The translations under genes were made by a program, and so were the position numbers. The notes under the pieces are model-generated. The model had not been told where the DNA came from. It worked only from the letters and a program-made list of their open reading frames with translations, and searched no databases. Shown here piece by piece: positions 9,396 through 17,236 of a stretch of DNA of 17,236 nucleotides. This DNA comes from Gracilaria caudata (Eukaryota > Rhodophyta > Florideophyceae > Gracilariales > Gracilariaceae). The stretch is from contig JASCIV010000537.1 in assembly GCA_030374735.1 (NCBI GenBank), forward strand, positions 1 through 17,236. Reading direction: 5' to 3'. Each line of letters starts with the position of its first letter. Within the stretch, counting starts at the first letter, position 1.

Positions 9396-9482
9396 TTGAA
9401 ATTGTTGTGTTTTTTTTATTTTTTTTTTTGTATAGGAGATGGGGGATTTAGATTAGCGAGTTAGCTGATCAGTTAGCGCGAG
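9396..9482. terminator. Short convergent 3' spacer with T tracts and CTAAC motifs
   Basis: The Sel1 gene (+) and the LURP-one gene (-) converge with only 87 bp between their stops. T8 (9410-9417) and T11 (9419-9429) tracts follow the Sel1 stop and read as a U-rich 3' UTR. On the other strand the LURP-one stop is followed by three CTAAC motifs, then CTAAT and CTAAA. The two transcripts probably overlap at their 3' ends. Calling this a 3'-end region is inference from position. Confidence 0.4.
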
Positions 9483-10061
9483 TTAGACGTCCGCGAGGTG
9501 ATTAATCGTGGCAATCAACAACATGAACAGAGGCACATTCAAGCCCGCGTCCACATACACCGACTGCGAACACAGCGAGGCGCCTCTCATCTCGCGCTCC
9601 ACGCTCGCCAACACGCGGCCATCCTCAACGGCCGTCACGCAGTACTCCTCGCCCGCGCACAGCTGCACAGCCGGCGCGCTTTGCTCGCGCAGCTCGCCCC
9701 AAAACACGTCCGTGATGGCAAACAGCTCGCCGTGTTGACGCGTGCTCAGCAACACCCTGCCGTCGCGCGCGCGCGCGATGCTGGCGGTGCGGAAGTGCGT
9801 GTCGATGCGCGCGCGCAGAACGGTGCGGTTGGAATGGACGTCCACCAGTTTGAGACCGGCGGGCGTGCGATGAATGAGGTACAGAGTGTGTTGTGTATCG
9901 GCGCGACGGATGTCGTACGCGTGCCGTGCGTGTGTTCGACGGGTGCGATTGAGGGAGAGATGCATGACGCGGGGGAAGGAATGCGGCGGTGCGAGGGACG
10001 ATTTGGAGGGACGGGTGTGAAGGGAGGGCAGCGCATGACGAAGGTGGTCGGCGAGCATCAT
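9483..10061 (-). CDS. LURP-one-related / tubby C-terminal-like protein (paralogue 1)
   Basis: The 192-aa protein aligns over its length with the protein at 13693-14259. Shared motifs include RADT (53-56), HQ/HG..F...DVF.G around 109-122, EDGRVLA (146-152) and VDAGLNVPLFMLLIATIN (170-187). The last is the buried C-terminal helix typical of LURP-one-related and tubby-like beta-barrel folds, which are also related to phospholipid scramblases. Plant relatives are linked to defence, but the molecular role of the family is poorly known. Two ATGs lie in tandem (10061 and 10058); the paralogue aligns with the second. There is no signal peptide, so it is probably intracellular. The first 93 codons contain no AG dinucleotide: all 14 Arg codons are CGN, both Lys codons are AAA, and there is no Glu before residue 112. 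Confidence 0.75.
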   Translation of the reverse strand: MMLADHLRHALPSLHTRPSKSSLAPPHSFPRVMHLSLNRTRRTHARHAYDIRRADTQHTLYLIHRTPAGLKLVDVHSNRTVLRARIDTHFRTASIARARDGRVLLSTRQHGELFAITDVFWGELREQSAPAVQLCAGEEYCVTAVEDGRVLASVEREMRGASLCSQSVYVDAGLNVPLFMLLIATINHLADV

Positions 10062-11070
10062 GTTGGATTTAAAATTGTTAGTAGGCGTGGTTGAGATTAG
10101 GCGGATGCGGCGACGACGGAGGAGGAGAGAGACGGGAGGAGAGGGGAAGATGAGATGAGCGCGCGCATTCTTGTAGGCGAGCGGGGAGCGATCATGGCCA
10201 TGATGGCGATGTGGGGCTTGCGTGGCAATGGATGTGATGCATGATGCAGGTGACTCACGCGCGCTGGCGCTGGTACGGCCTTGCTGGAGGTTGTCGAAGC
10301 AAACTCAGCTTCTTTGCATAGCAACAATTTTGGACAGCGTGTGGCGTAGCGGCCGAGGTGAGGCGTGCGCGCTTCAGTAAGTTTGGTGCGCAGAGCACCC
10401 TTACAGCTCATTCAGCTGCCCGAGTTGTCGTAGGGTACTACCGCAAGCCGGGGAGCACTCGCGAGTGCTTGGAAACCTTTGCTTGCTTGTTCCGGCTTGA
10501 ATAGGCTCATGTGCCAAGTATGACATCAGCGGATGCCCTCTCACCTTTCCCTAAATAGCCCACGCAAATCCTATTCGCGCCCGTTACACCAACAAAAGCT
10601 CTGGTGCCAATCACCGGTTGCGGCGTTATCTCCTTCACTACATAACAACCGCGGGTCGATGGCACAACACCGCCTTACAACTGAATAATCCTGTTCAGTA
10701 ACTCCTCCCGGACAACTCCCACAGCACACAGGTACAGCCCCTGGCTCACGTGCAATACTTTCTTTAAAATCTTTGCGCTTTTGCCAACTAGCAAAGCACC
10801 TTCAACCACCTCGTTTCAAATTCGCTTCGTCACATAATGCTTTCTTCCGTCATACTTTCTGCTGCATCCCAGTTGGAAGGAACACTTGAGTCATGCAGAT
10901 GGATACAGAAGGTGAACCATGTGATTGAAGACTGAAGAGCAAACCGAAATCTATTTGCTCAGCGCCTTCATCAATTGGAAATCACGAGTTTGTGGGGCCT
11001 GGACAGCTTGTCTAACTTTGCCATATCGTTTTCACTTGTCGTCGCAGGAGCAGAACTTTTTTCAACCACC

Positions 11071-11119
11071 TCATATGTTGACGTCACTGTGCGAGTTGCA
11101 CAGTGACACTAACATATGA
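11071..11119. repeat. Two-part long hairpin (9 bp + 10 bp stem, 5-nt loop)
   Basis: TCATATGTT (11071-11079) pairs with AACATATGA (11111-11119). After a symmetric 3-nt internal loop, GTCACTGTGC (11083-11092) pairs perfectly with GCACAGTGAC (11098-11107) around the loop GAGTT. Chance occurrence of such a stem in 17 kb is unlikely. Confidence 0.9.
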
Positions 11120-11215
11120 CATCCTAAAAGACATATACGTGTGTATGTGGACACGATATACAAGTATCGCACAAATGCTTTCCAGTTGTTCTATGCAAAC
11201 AAAAACACAGCAGAG

Positions 11216-11262
11216 ATAGAAATAACGAATGCACGATAAAATCCTGCATTCGTTATTTCTAT
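11216..11262. repeat. Perfect 18-bp hairpin with 11-nt loop
   Basis: ATAGAAATAACGAATGCA (11216-11233) is exactly complementary to TGCATTCGTTATTTCTAT (11245-11262), with loop 11234-11244. GAG and CTC can extend the stem past a 2-nt bulge. An A-rich tract follows at 11272-11281. It lies about 160 bp beyond the stop of the minus-strand secreted-protein gene and may be in its 3' UTR, or be a short foldback element. Confidence 0.9.
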
Positions 11263-11420
11263 TACTCTATTAAAAAAAAAAGTCATTGATATGAAATGTT
11301 TTCTTTATATCTTGCTGTTCAACAGGAGCAAACAGTGGAGCACTTCTTCCCATGTCATAGAGAGCCGTTCGAACATCTAACAAAGCTCAGAGACACTCAC
11401 TTCATCAAAGAGCTCAAAAC

Positions 11421-12002
11421 TTAAATATGCAGACACAAGCCAAAGTTGAATGCCACGCTAAGCAAGTATGTGATAGGCCCATCTAACCAAGCATTCAAGT
11501 ACTCCTCCGTGCACAAAGTCGGAAGATATTCAGGCGTGCAACATTCATGATCACGCAGATAAGTGATTCCGTCAATAGTCTTATTCATACCTTCGATAAA
11601 CTTATTCCTGGTAGATCCCTGCGGCCAGGAAAGAATCTTCTGTCTATTCTGCTCCCTGGCACAATACTGATCAAGCGGACCGCTATCAGCCGGTGCCACA
11701 AGACGCGGAAGTTCCGTTAACATCGGAGCCCATTTGTTCACCTTGAAAATGTATGTACGCGGACACACATATCCTGGATTCACTCCGCCATGGTTGAAGC
11801 TCTCGTAGAACGGAATGTATTTGATTTCGGTATCACTGACTGACGCGGTGCCGTACGCGACGAATCGGGCTGGATAACATGGTCGACGCATGGAGTACGA
11901 TCGACCCACAATTGAAGAGGAATATGGCAGATTGGTCGGGCATGTCGAAGCCGTGGTCGCGCCGACCAGAAGGATGATGAAAGCTACGAATGTGTTGATC
12001 AT
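11421..12002 (-). CDS. Small secreted 8-cysteine protein of unknown family
   Basis: The ATG at 12002 in an A-rich context (AACAAAAATG) starts a 193-aa protein. Residues 1-19 form a signal peptide with likely cleavage near TTAS-T, just before C21. The mature chain has eight cysteines (21, 42, 80, 114, 154, 155, 164, 190), enough for four disulfides, and one N-glycosylation sequon at N140. Its middle is rich in aromatic and charged residues (IPFYESFNHGG at 63-73). I do not recognise the family. A TACAAAAG box about 73 bp upstream and a C-rich leader support it as a real gene. It lies between the two LURP-one paralogues on the same strand, but nothing shows a functional link. Confidence 0.7.
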   Translation of the reverse strand: MINTFVAFIILLVGATTASTCPTNLPYSSSIVGRSYSMRRPCYPARFVAYGTASVSDTEIKYIPFYESFNHGGVNPGYVCPRTYIFKVNKWAPMLTELPRLVAPADSGPLDQYCAREQNRQKILSWPQGSTRNKFIEGMNKTIDGITYLRDHECCTPEYLPTLCTEEYLNAWLDGPITYLLSVAFNFGLCLHI

Positions 12003-12074
12003 TTTTGTTTGAGGATGCGGTTCGATTTCAGGTTGGAGTGGAGGGAGAATGCTGAATCGGAAGCGGCACGTACT

Positions 12075-12082
12075 CTTTTGTA
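12075..12082 (-). promoter_or_regulatory. TATA-like box of the secreted 8-cysteine gene
   Basis: TACAAAAG on the minus strand lies about 73 bp before the ATG at 12002. It resembles the TATAAAAG that lies 87 bp before the metallo-hydrolase start. A C-rich leader follows. Confidence 0.45.
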
Positions 12083-12414
12083 CAGGGTATGACTTCGAGA
12101 GTGTAACTTAGATGTTCTCGACAACACTGGAGCCTTACATCATAATGAGCATGCAGCGTGGATAGTGGAATATATGTTTCAAACGCTCACAGAGTTTAAA
12201 TGATATCCCCTTGCTACCTTTTCTGAGATTCACGAATGGGATGAGTTCCGTAGCACCTGAATGGCTTCTGCGCTACTCGAACTCGAACATTTAGGGTTAC
12301 ACGAGGACGTGTCCTCGATGGAAAAGTAGCAAATATATAAAACTAAATCAAGAAAGGGGGATTTCACACTTTGCTTGAACTTCATCAAGTGCGTCAACGA
12401 ACTTAACGGTAATC

Positions 12415-13318
12415 TCAAAGTCTCTTACAGCAATGACATTCAGCAATGACACCTTGCTGACACGACACAAGCGCGAACCAGAGTTTCCACAGCTTGCACG
12501 CCAAAGCCGAAAGATGTTTTTCACGAGTCGGGTGACAACAACTGGTGATCATGATGTAAGCGTTAGCCATTTGAGTCGTATGCACGGTGCTGGACGCAGA
12601 TTCACTCTCTACCGCCGTGCCCATCATGATCAGATCACTTCTTGAAGCCATCGGTGCATGAGCGCTGCCAGGTTCTGTAGGTGCTATCCTTTTAGCCCTT
12701 TGGCTATTACTTCCATATCCCACTGGTGTTTCAGCATTTCTGGTAGCGTTGTACTGCCTCAAGATGAAATGCCTGCGTAAACATAACGTCAGAATTCACC
12801 ATTTGGAGATGGACTTGGACTGATGTCCTTTCGATGCTTCCAGGGCTCCAGCGGCTGAAGTCCAGCTACAAAATTAGTCTTCTAAGTCCGCCTCGTGGAT
12901 TTGGAGGCGAAAAGCAAACCAATGCTATGCATATATTGCAAAGCTCGCACGCAACAAAGTGTTGCAAATGGAAGTTGATCTCCTGAGTGGAGTGCAATTG
13001 TTAGAAATGAAATCCTCGTCAAAATCTACTTTCACTCTGAACCTTAGCTGGTTCAATTTCTAGATGGGATCCAATTTTCCTCTAGATCTGAAGTGTTGGT
13101 ACACGCACAAAGCGGTAAGTTTTGAGTCAAACTCACCATTTGTCAAAAAGAGCAGGTACTGGGATGAGGAGCATGCCTGCATAGGAGGCGTAAGGGATGC
13201 ATAGCGTCGATTGAGCTGACATCAGATTATGATGAATCAAGAGGACATTTACTAAATGACACCCTTTTGAGGTTTCTGCTTGAATCTCTGTACCCTGTTT
13301 GGGGTTCAAATCCCACAT
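12415..13318 (-). CDS. Possible two-exon gene, hypothetical protein (low confidence)
   Basis: An open frame from ATG 13318 to 13137 ends exactly at a strong donor (ATG/GTGAGT). A good acceptor (TTTACGCAG/G) lies at 12773, and the open frame 12772-12415 follows it in the correct phase. Splicing the 364-bp intron would give about 179 aa. The exon 1 end is hydrophobic (LCIPYASYAGMLLIPVPALF, membrane-like). Exon 2 continues HFILRQYNATRN and then a Ser/Ala-rich stretch. No domain is recognised and no TATA box is visible upstream. Phase agreement alone happens one time in three, so this model is a suggestion only. If it is wrong, the region is intergenic or 3' UTR of the LURP-one gene upstream. Confidence 0.28.
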
Positions 13319-13692
13319 GGCTGTGTCCTTCACTGCTCATTTGGTACACAAATCATACACGTTGAATGTACCGAAACTCTTGGGTGGTAAGCAATTCGAT
13401 GTGATCTTGGAAAACTTGCGAGCCATCAGTGTTCTACCAGCGGTCACACTTCAGTCCACAAAGCACAGAGCGTGAAAAAATGCTGGTGATCTTGCCAGTT
13501 TCAGCGATGTAGATGGATGCGAGCGAATCAATTGATGCAAAACATAGTTTGAATTCTAAATAGGAGTGAGCTGGACCAGGTCTAAGATGAGGCAAACAAA
13601 GGAAAGTTAATGGGCTCCAGAATCAGGAGAGTACATCTACAGCGTTACCCAAACGGCGCTAGAATACATGAAGATTGAAAGTGCACCAGAGT

Positions 13693-14259
13693 TCATATAT
13701 GCGAGCTCTCGTTGATAGTGGTAATGAGCAGCATGAACACAGCAGCGTTCAATCCAGTGTCCACATGAACAAAACATGCGGGAGCTTGATGCCACCTTGC
13801 GACACGTCGCACCAACGCTAGAACCCTTCCACTTTCATTCTCAGTTAATTCGTACTCCGGTGTCCCACAAACTTGCAGAAGGGGCATTCCATCGCATGCG
13901 TCGCCATGGAACACGTCTATGACGGAAAAGAACTGTCCCTTCTGGTGAGTGGTGAAGAGCACATTATCGGAATTCGATTCTTTGATCTGCACTCCTTTCG
14001 TATCCTCATTCCAAGTGGCATAGTACAACGGCTTCTTTCTTGCGTTGACGAGCCTAAATCCATTGGAAGTTCGAAGGACTCTGAACAGAAGTTGATTAGT
14101 ATCGGCTCGATGAACATCGAAGAGAAATCTTGAATGCGGACGCCTGGAAGGAGTTATCTTGAAGCGTGTGACATGATCGCAAATCAGTGGCGGATAGATC
14201 GTCCTTGGAAAACAACCGTTGAGGGACGAGAATGCAAGACGAAGTTGTTTCACGAGCAT
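13693..14259 (-). CDS. LURP-one-related / tubby C-terminal-like protein (paralogue 2)
   Basis: The 188-aa protein is a diverged paralogue of 9483-10061, alike in length and motif order. Shared elements are RADT (51-54), THQKGQFFSVIDVFHGD (104-120), CGTPEYELTENESGRVLALV (131-150) and VDTGLNAAVFMLLITTIN (166-183), the C-terminal helix of the LURP-one/tubby-like fold. No signal peptide is present. The ATG at 14259 gives an N-terminus (MLVKQLRLAFSSL) that aligns with paralogue 1 (MLADHLRHALPSL), which supports both starts. Unlike paralogue 1, it is not GC-rich and does contain AG dinucleotides, so the two copies have diverged strongly in base composition. An 8-copy CGG repeat lies about 155 bp upstream. 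Confidence 0.75.
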   Translation of the reverse strand: MLVKQLRLAFSSLNGCFPRTIYPPLICDHVTRFKITPSRRPHSRFLFDVHRADTNQLLFRVLRTSNGFRLVNARKKPLYYATWNEDTKGVQIKESNSDNVLFTTHQKGQFFSVIDVFHGDACDGMPLLQVCGTPEYELTENESGRVLALVRRVARWHQAPACFVHVDTGLNAAVFMLLITTINESSHI

Positions 14260-16380
14260 TGTGTCGTTGGACTCCGTATAGAAAACCAGGTTGGATCCGG
14301 TTCTGTGTCAAAGAATACGGCAGCGCCGAAGGGCAAAGGAAGCTGCCAAACCAGCACTTGGGAAAGCTTGAGAGCAGCGATGAGACGAAGAAGGCGATGG
14401 AGACGTCGGCGTCGGCGGCGGCGGCGGCGGCGGCGGATGTACTGCTGAAGGTACGGGAACGTTGACGAACGTTCATATGTTGCCCTGCAGGTCCGCCTAT
14501 GATACTGCATCGGCCACGTATTATAATCAAAAATCGGCGCAAGGCTGGGCGGGTGATGGCAAGGTGAGCAGCGCACACTGGGACACGTACGCCGCGTTGT
14601 GTGCTCTGTAGGCTTCACTCGCTGCTCTTTTAGTGAATTGATTCAATTGTATGATGCAAGAAGGATGCAGGCATAACACCATTTGGCGTAACAAGATATT
14701 TCTCAAGCGGGATACGACTTCTCTTAGCCCCGAGACGGGTTTGGAAGCAACAACTTTTGAGTGCATACAAGTCGCTTACGCTCCATTACTGCCTGGATTT
14801 ATGGCGTTTCCGTGAACAACTAGAAACGCTTGATGTTTGAATGCTTGGGCAAAAACGCAGCTTCGTCGCCCTGTCAAACACGACATCGTGGATTGCTTGG
14901 AGTATAAACCACCGATTCATCAGTTGTTCCCTTTAGATATTACAAAATAAGATGAATATAAACAGCTTTCTTGCAACATTGGTACATACGCAGCACTTTG
15001 CCTCGAGCTCTACTGACAGACCACGTTATCTGCGATGAGAACCAGCAAAGGTTTGAGCAAGCGCTGCGACATCAATCACATTGTCCATAGGCCAGGTAAA
15101 ACTTAAGAACCTCCAACAGCAGGTGACCAGCTTGTCACGTTATTACTTGTCGACCAGTAGAAAACATTAGTAGCCTCTGCTTCCATGGCTCTCTATTTCC
15201 AGGACAACTGCAAACTTAGATTCCACACGTGGGAAGCGCAAAAATTCCCTACATCCAAGAAAAGGAGGGGAGCATTAGCGAGTGACATTTTATCGGCTTC
15301 TAATACTCATAGTCACCCTTTTTTTAGGTATTTGAACGACTTGCGTTGAGGGTCCAAGACCATTACCCTTCTCCTCGGCATAATGCGAAACGGAATTTCT
15401 TGTTTCAAAATTTCGTCCAGGCACCAATTCAAAGGGGTCAATTAATTATTCTGAAGTGTTCCGAAATGGGCAATCTAGATAATTAAGGTAATGTTTGACT
15501 AATTTTTGATGGCTTAGTTTGAACGATGCGTTTATTCTTAAAGTATTGTTCAAAAGCATCCTCGTTTAAAATCTAAAAGTACAAACTTCAAGCAGCCGTT
15601 AATTTAGATACTTTTAATATTTTCTTAGTGCTGCGCCACTACAGAGCCAACGACGTGGGGGAAACAGATTTGGCACAATGCCTCGCTTCATGGGTTAGAA
15701 ACTTCGACGCCATCTGGTTTACTCGGCCCAAAGCTAGACCTTTGTACCGTTGCGCTCATGCGCTTTCGCTTGGGATGACCACTCACGTCGGAATGCAGAC
15801 AATTGCCAATAGCTCGCTACAAACCTTCAAACTTAGTTGCTCTCTCAATTTGGATCCAAATTGGTCTTCCAATCTACACCTGTACAGTACTAGATCTCTA
15901 TTACATATCATTAGTAACTACAATGACATAGTTTACTTTCACATGAAAATTGAAACTGTTCAATTCACAAACATTTGCACAATTTATTAGAGGGGTAAAA
16001 AGACACATCATCAAATTAAGTCAAACTAGACTCAACAAAGATCAAGCATTTTTTAAAGATCCACATTTTGTGTAAATCAGGCAACATGTTTGCCTTAATA
16101 TTATCTTTAGACTTTATATTCGTAACTAGTAAAAAAATGTCGCGGATGGCTAAAACTCAAAAGAGAAAGTAAATGCTAGGGGTTACCAGTCCAAAGGGCA
16201 AAACAAATTATCGTAGCTTAGCTGTCTGCTAAGGTAGATCAAACAGCTCCAAGATAGACAGCAACTCCCCGCAAAAGAACAGAAGAGAGAACAATCAAAC
16301 GAGGATATGGCTCGGCGTCTGATGCTGAGAGCCAAAACAACAACAGAATAAAGTGCCAACAGACCAGAACACACAAAGGC
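14260..16380. other. Gene-poor spacer, AT-rich towards its right half
   Basis: No supported gene is seen. 14260-14800 holds the leader side of paralogue 2 with the CGG repeat. From about 15300 the DNA becomes AT-rich. The frame at 15628-15990 (+) begins with GTG just after an acceptor-like TTTTCTTAG, has no domain and no ATG start, and is left uncalled. Open frames at 14096-14618 (-) reflect the CGG repeat (poly-Ala or poly-Arg) and the shadow of the LURP-one gene. Confidence 0.5.
14413..14436. repeat. (CGG)8 trinucleotide repeat
   Basis: Eight perfect CGG units, preceded by imperfect CGGCGT units, lie about 155 bp upstream of the paralogue 2 start. On its coding strand this reads CCG and would lie in the promoter or 5' leader. 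Confidence 0.9.
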
Positions 16381-16780
16381 TGTCGGCGGAAAAATAGAAT
16401 GAGCAGGGCAAAGGCGGTAGAACTTGTTGCCAATGTCACCACAAACCTAAAAACCAGGCGGGATCGCAAGAGAAATGGTTGCAATATGCTGATGAGTCTA
16501 CTGAAGGGCGGCACAAGGCGACTGTGTAACGAACGACGAAAGACCGAGCCGCCGAATAAAAGGAAAAGTATGAAGAAAGATTGGGGGCGAGGAGGCGCAG
16601 ACCGCGCTAAGAGATGATGGTGGCCGCCAAAAGGAGAATATTGACGACGGGGAAGGAAAGAAAGTTGGTAGGCAAAGGTTGGGGGGAGGGTCGTCAACGG
16701 AAAATGGTCTGCCCGAGTTTAGTTCACGGCGGACGCTCGGACTTGGGGATTCATATATAAATTTACAATGATTTGGGTAC
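16380..16780 (+). repeat. Diverged repeat copy B ending in a TATA box
   Basis: This is the second copy of the repeat at 200-560. The colinear blocks are at 16506-16514, 16590-16608 (19-nt exact match) and 16705-16718, followed by TATATAA at 16754. The first two blocks are 84 bp apart here and 89 bp apart in copy A. The second and third are 115 versus 79 bp apart, so an indel separates the copies. The outer limits are approximate. The mix of exact blocks and diverged filler suggests old copies, or conserved regulatory motifs within a transposon family. Confidence 0.6.
16754..16760 (+). promoter_or_regulatory. TATA-like box in repeat copy B
   Basis: TATATAA lies 49 bp after the start of the conserved TGGTCTGCCCGAGT block, matching the 50-bp spacing in copy A. 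It would drive rightward transcription into 16790-17236, where no complete gene is visible. Confidence 0.4.
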
Positions 16781-17236
16781 CCTAAGTTGTATGTTGAATA
16801 TTGGCTTCCACCAAATACCCTATCCTGTTTGAAGTGCAATCCCCTTCATGGCCGTTTTCACATATCTAGAGATTTTTCCCGCTTGCGCGGTTCTCTATAT
16901 TATGCCGCCGAAGGCGGATGGTCAACCCTCTCTCGAGTGTGTTGGTGGGCGATGTGTACGCATGTGCGTGCAGCGCAGCCCCAATATGGGTGTGAGTGGT
17001 TCACGTGTATCACGGTTGCACACGATCGTTGGCACAGCATTGCTGGTAGTTTAGACAATTATTTAGATATTTTACACCTGGTGTAGGGAGTTTACTGTAG
17101 TATATAGTGGCTCGACCATGGGCCTTCGCCACCAAGTAAACCTCCCTGTAGAGCAAAATGCCCTCGGAAGGGATGGGTGCTCATACTCTTCATAAGAGTT
17201 GATCCGGATATCCGGCCGAAGCGCCGCTATTATGAC
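16781..17236. other. Right edge: no gene, structured terminal 150 bp
   Basis: No ORF with protein character is seen. The last 150 bp hold a long imperfect inverted repeat (17084-17096 with 17135-17147), a small ACTCTT/AAGAGT stem at 17185-17199, and the palindrome CCGGATATCCGG at 17204-17215. If copy B is an LTR or transposon end, this could be its transcribed leader, but the window ends before that can be judged. Confidence 0.4.

Larger units (their letters stand above)
10062..11420. other. Gene-poor spacer with hairpin cluster
   Basis: No convincing gene is seen. The frame 10097-10411 (-) is probably leader of the LURP-one gene, and 10925-11119 (+) runs into a hairpin and has no protein character. 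The spacer contains the LURP-one leader (purine-rich on the + strand), a 16-bp palindrome at 10454-10469 (AGCACTCGCGAGTGCT), and two long hairpins at 11071-11119 and 11216-11262, which are listed separately. Confidence 0.5.

Noticed and set aside
10454..10469. 16-bp palindrome AGCACTCGCGAGTGCT
   Set aside because: It is noted in the spacer entry, but one such site is only mildly unlikely by chance and no context supports a function.
3652..11010. 13-mer TGGACAGCTTGTC shared between about 3653 and 11002
   Set aside because: One or two exact 13-mers are expected by chance, and the flanks do not align.
13285..13330. tRNA-like B box (GGTTCAAATCC)
   Set aside because: No matching acceptor stem, D arm or A box could be placed around it.
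14096..14618. Poly-Ala and poly-Arg open frames near the CGG repeat
   Set aside because: The homopolymers come from translating the CGG repeat, and the frames overlap the LURP-one gene in the wrong phase.
15628..15990. 120-codon frame after an acceptor-like TTTTCTTAG
   Set aside because: It starts with GTG, lies in AT-rich gene-poor DNA, and has no recognised motif or partner exon.

Overview
The window looks like nuclear DNA from an intron-poor eukaryote. The supported genes are long single-exon or nearly single-exon ORFs on both strands. They have TATA-like boxes, pyrimidine-rich leaders, eukaryotic signal peptides and wide spacers without operons or Shine-Dalgarno sites. The gene style and protein set (Sel1 solenoid, LURP-one-related pair, secreted cysteine-rich proteins) would suit a compact algal genome. 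A red alga is my best guess, but this is inference and not shown by the sequence. No rRNA, convincing tRNA, CRISPR array or prokaryotic feature was found.

Layout. About 200-560 and 16380-16780 hold two diverged, same-orientation copies of one repeat. Each ends in a TATA box and could be a transposon or LTR promoter region. 561-2366 has no convincing gene but contains hairpin-forming DNA. 2462-3589 (+) encodes a secreted metallo-beta-lactamase-fold hydrolase with a complete metal site. 4423-6414 (-) encodes a large secreted cysteine-rich repeat protein. It is head-to-head, across a 1.1 kb spacer, with a Sel1-repeat protein at 7509-9395 (+). The Sel1 gene converges, 87 bp apart, on a LURP-one-related gene at 9483-10061 (-). 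Next come a 1.36 kb gene-poor spacer with two strong hairpins, an orphan secreted 8-cysteine protein at 11421-12002 (-), a possible two-exon gene at 12415-13318 (-), and a second LURP-one-related paralogue at 13693-14259 (-). 14260-16380 is gene-poor and becomes AT-rich.

There is no sign of one shared pathway. Three of the genes encode exported proteins and two are tandem-like LURP-one paralogues separated by other genes. The most unusual signals are compositional. Transcripts run from C-rich 5' ends to G-rich 3' ends on both strands, and the first LURP-one gene contains a 387-nt stretch with no AG dinucleotide on its coding strand. Two long near-perfect hairpins lie within 200 bp of each other between genes.
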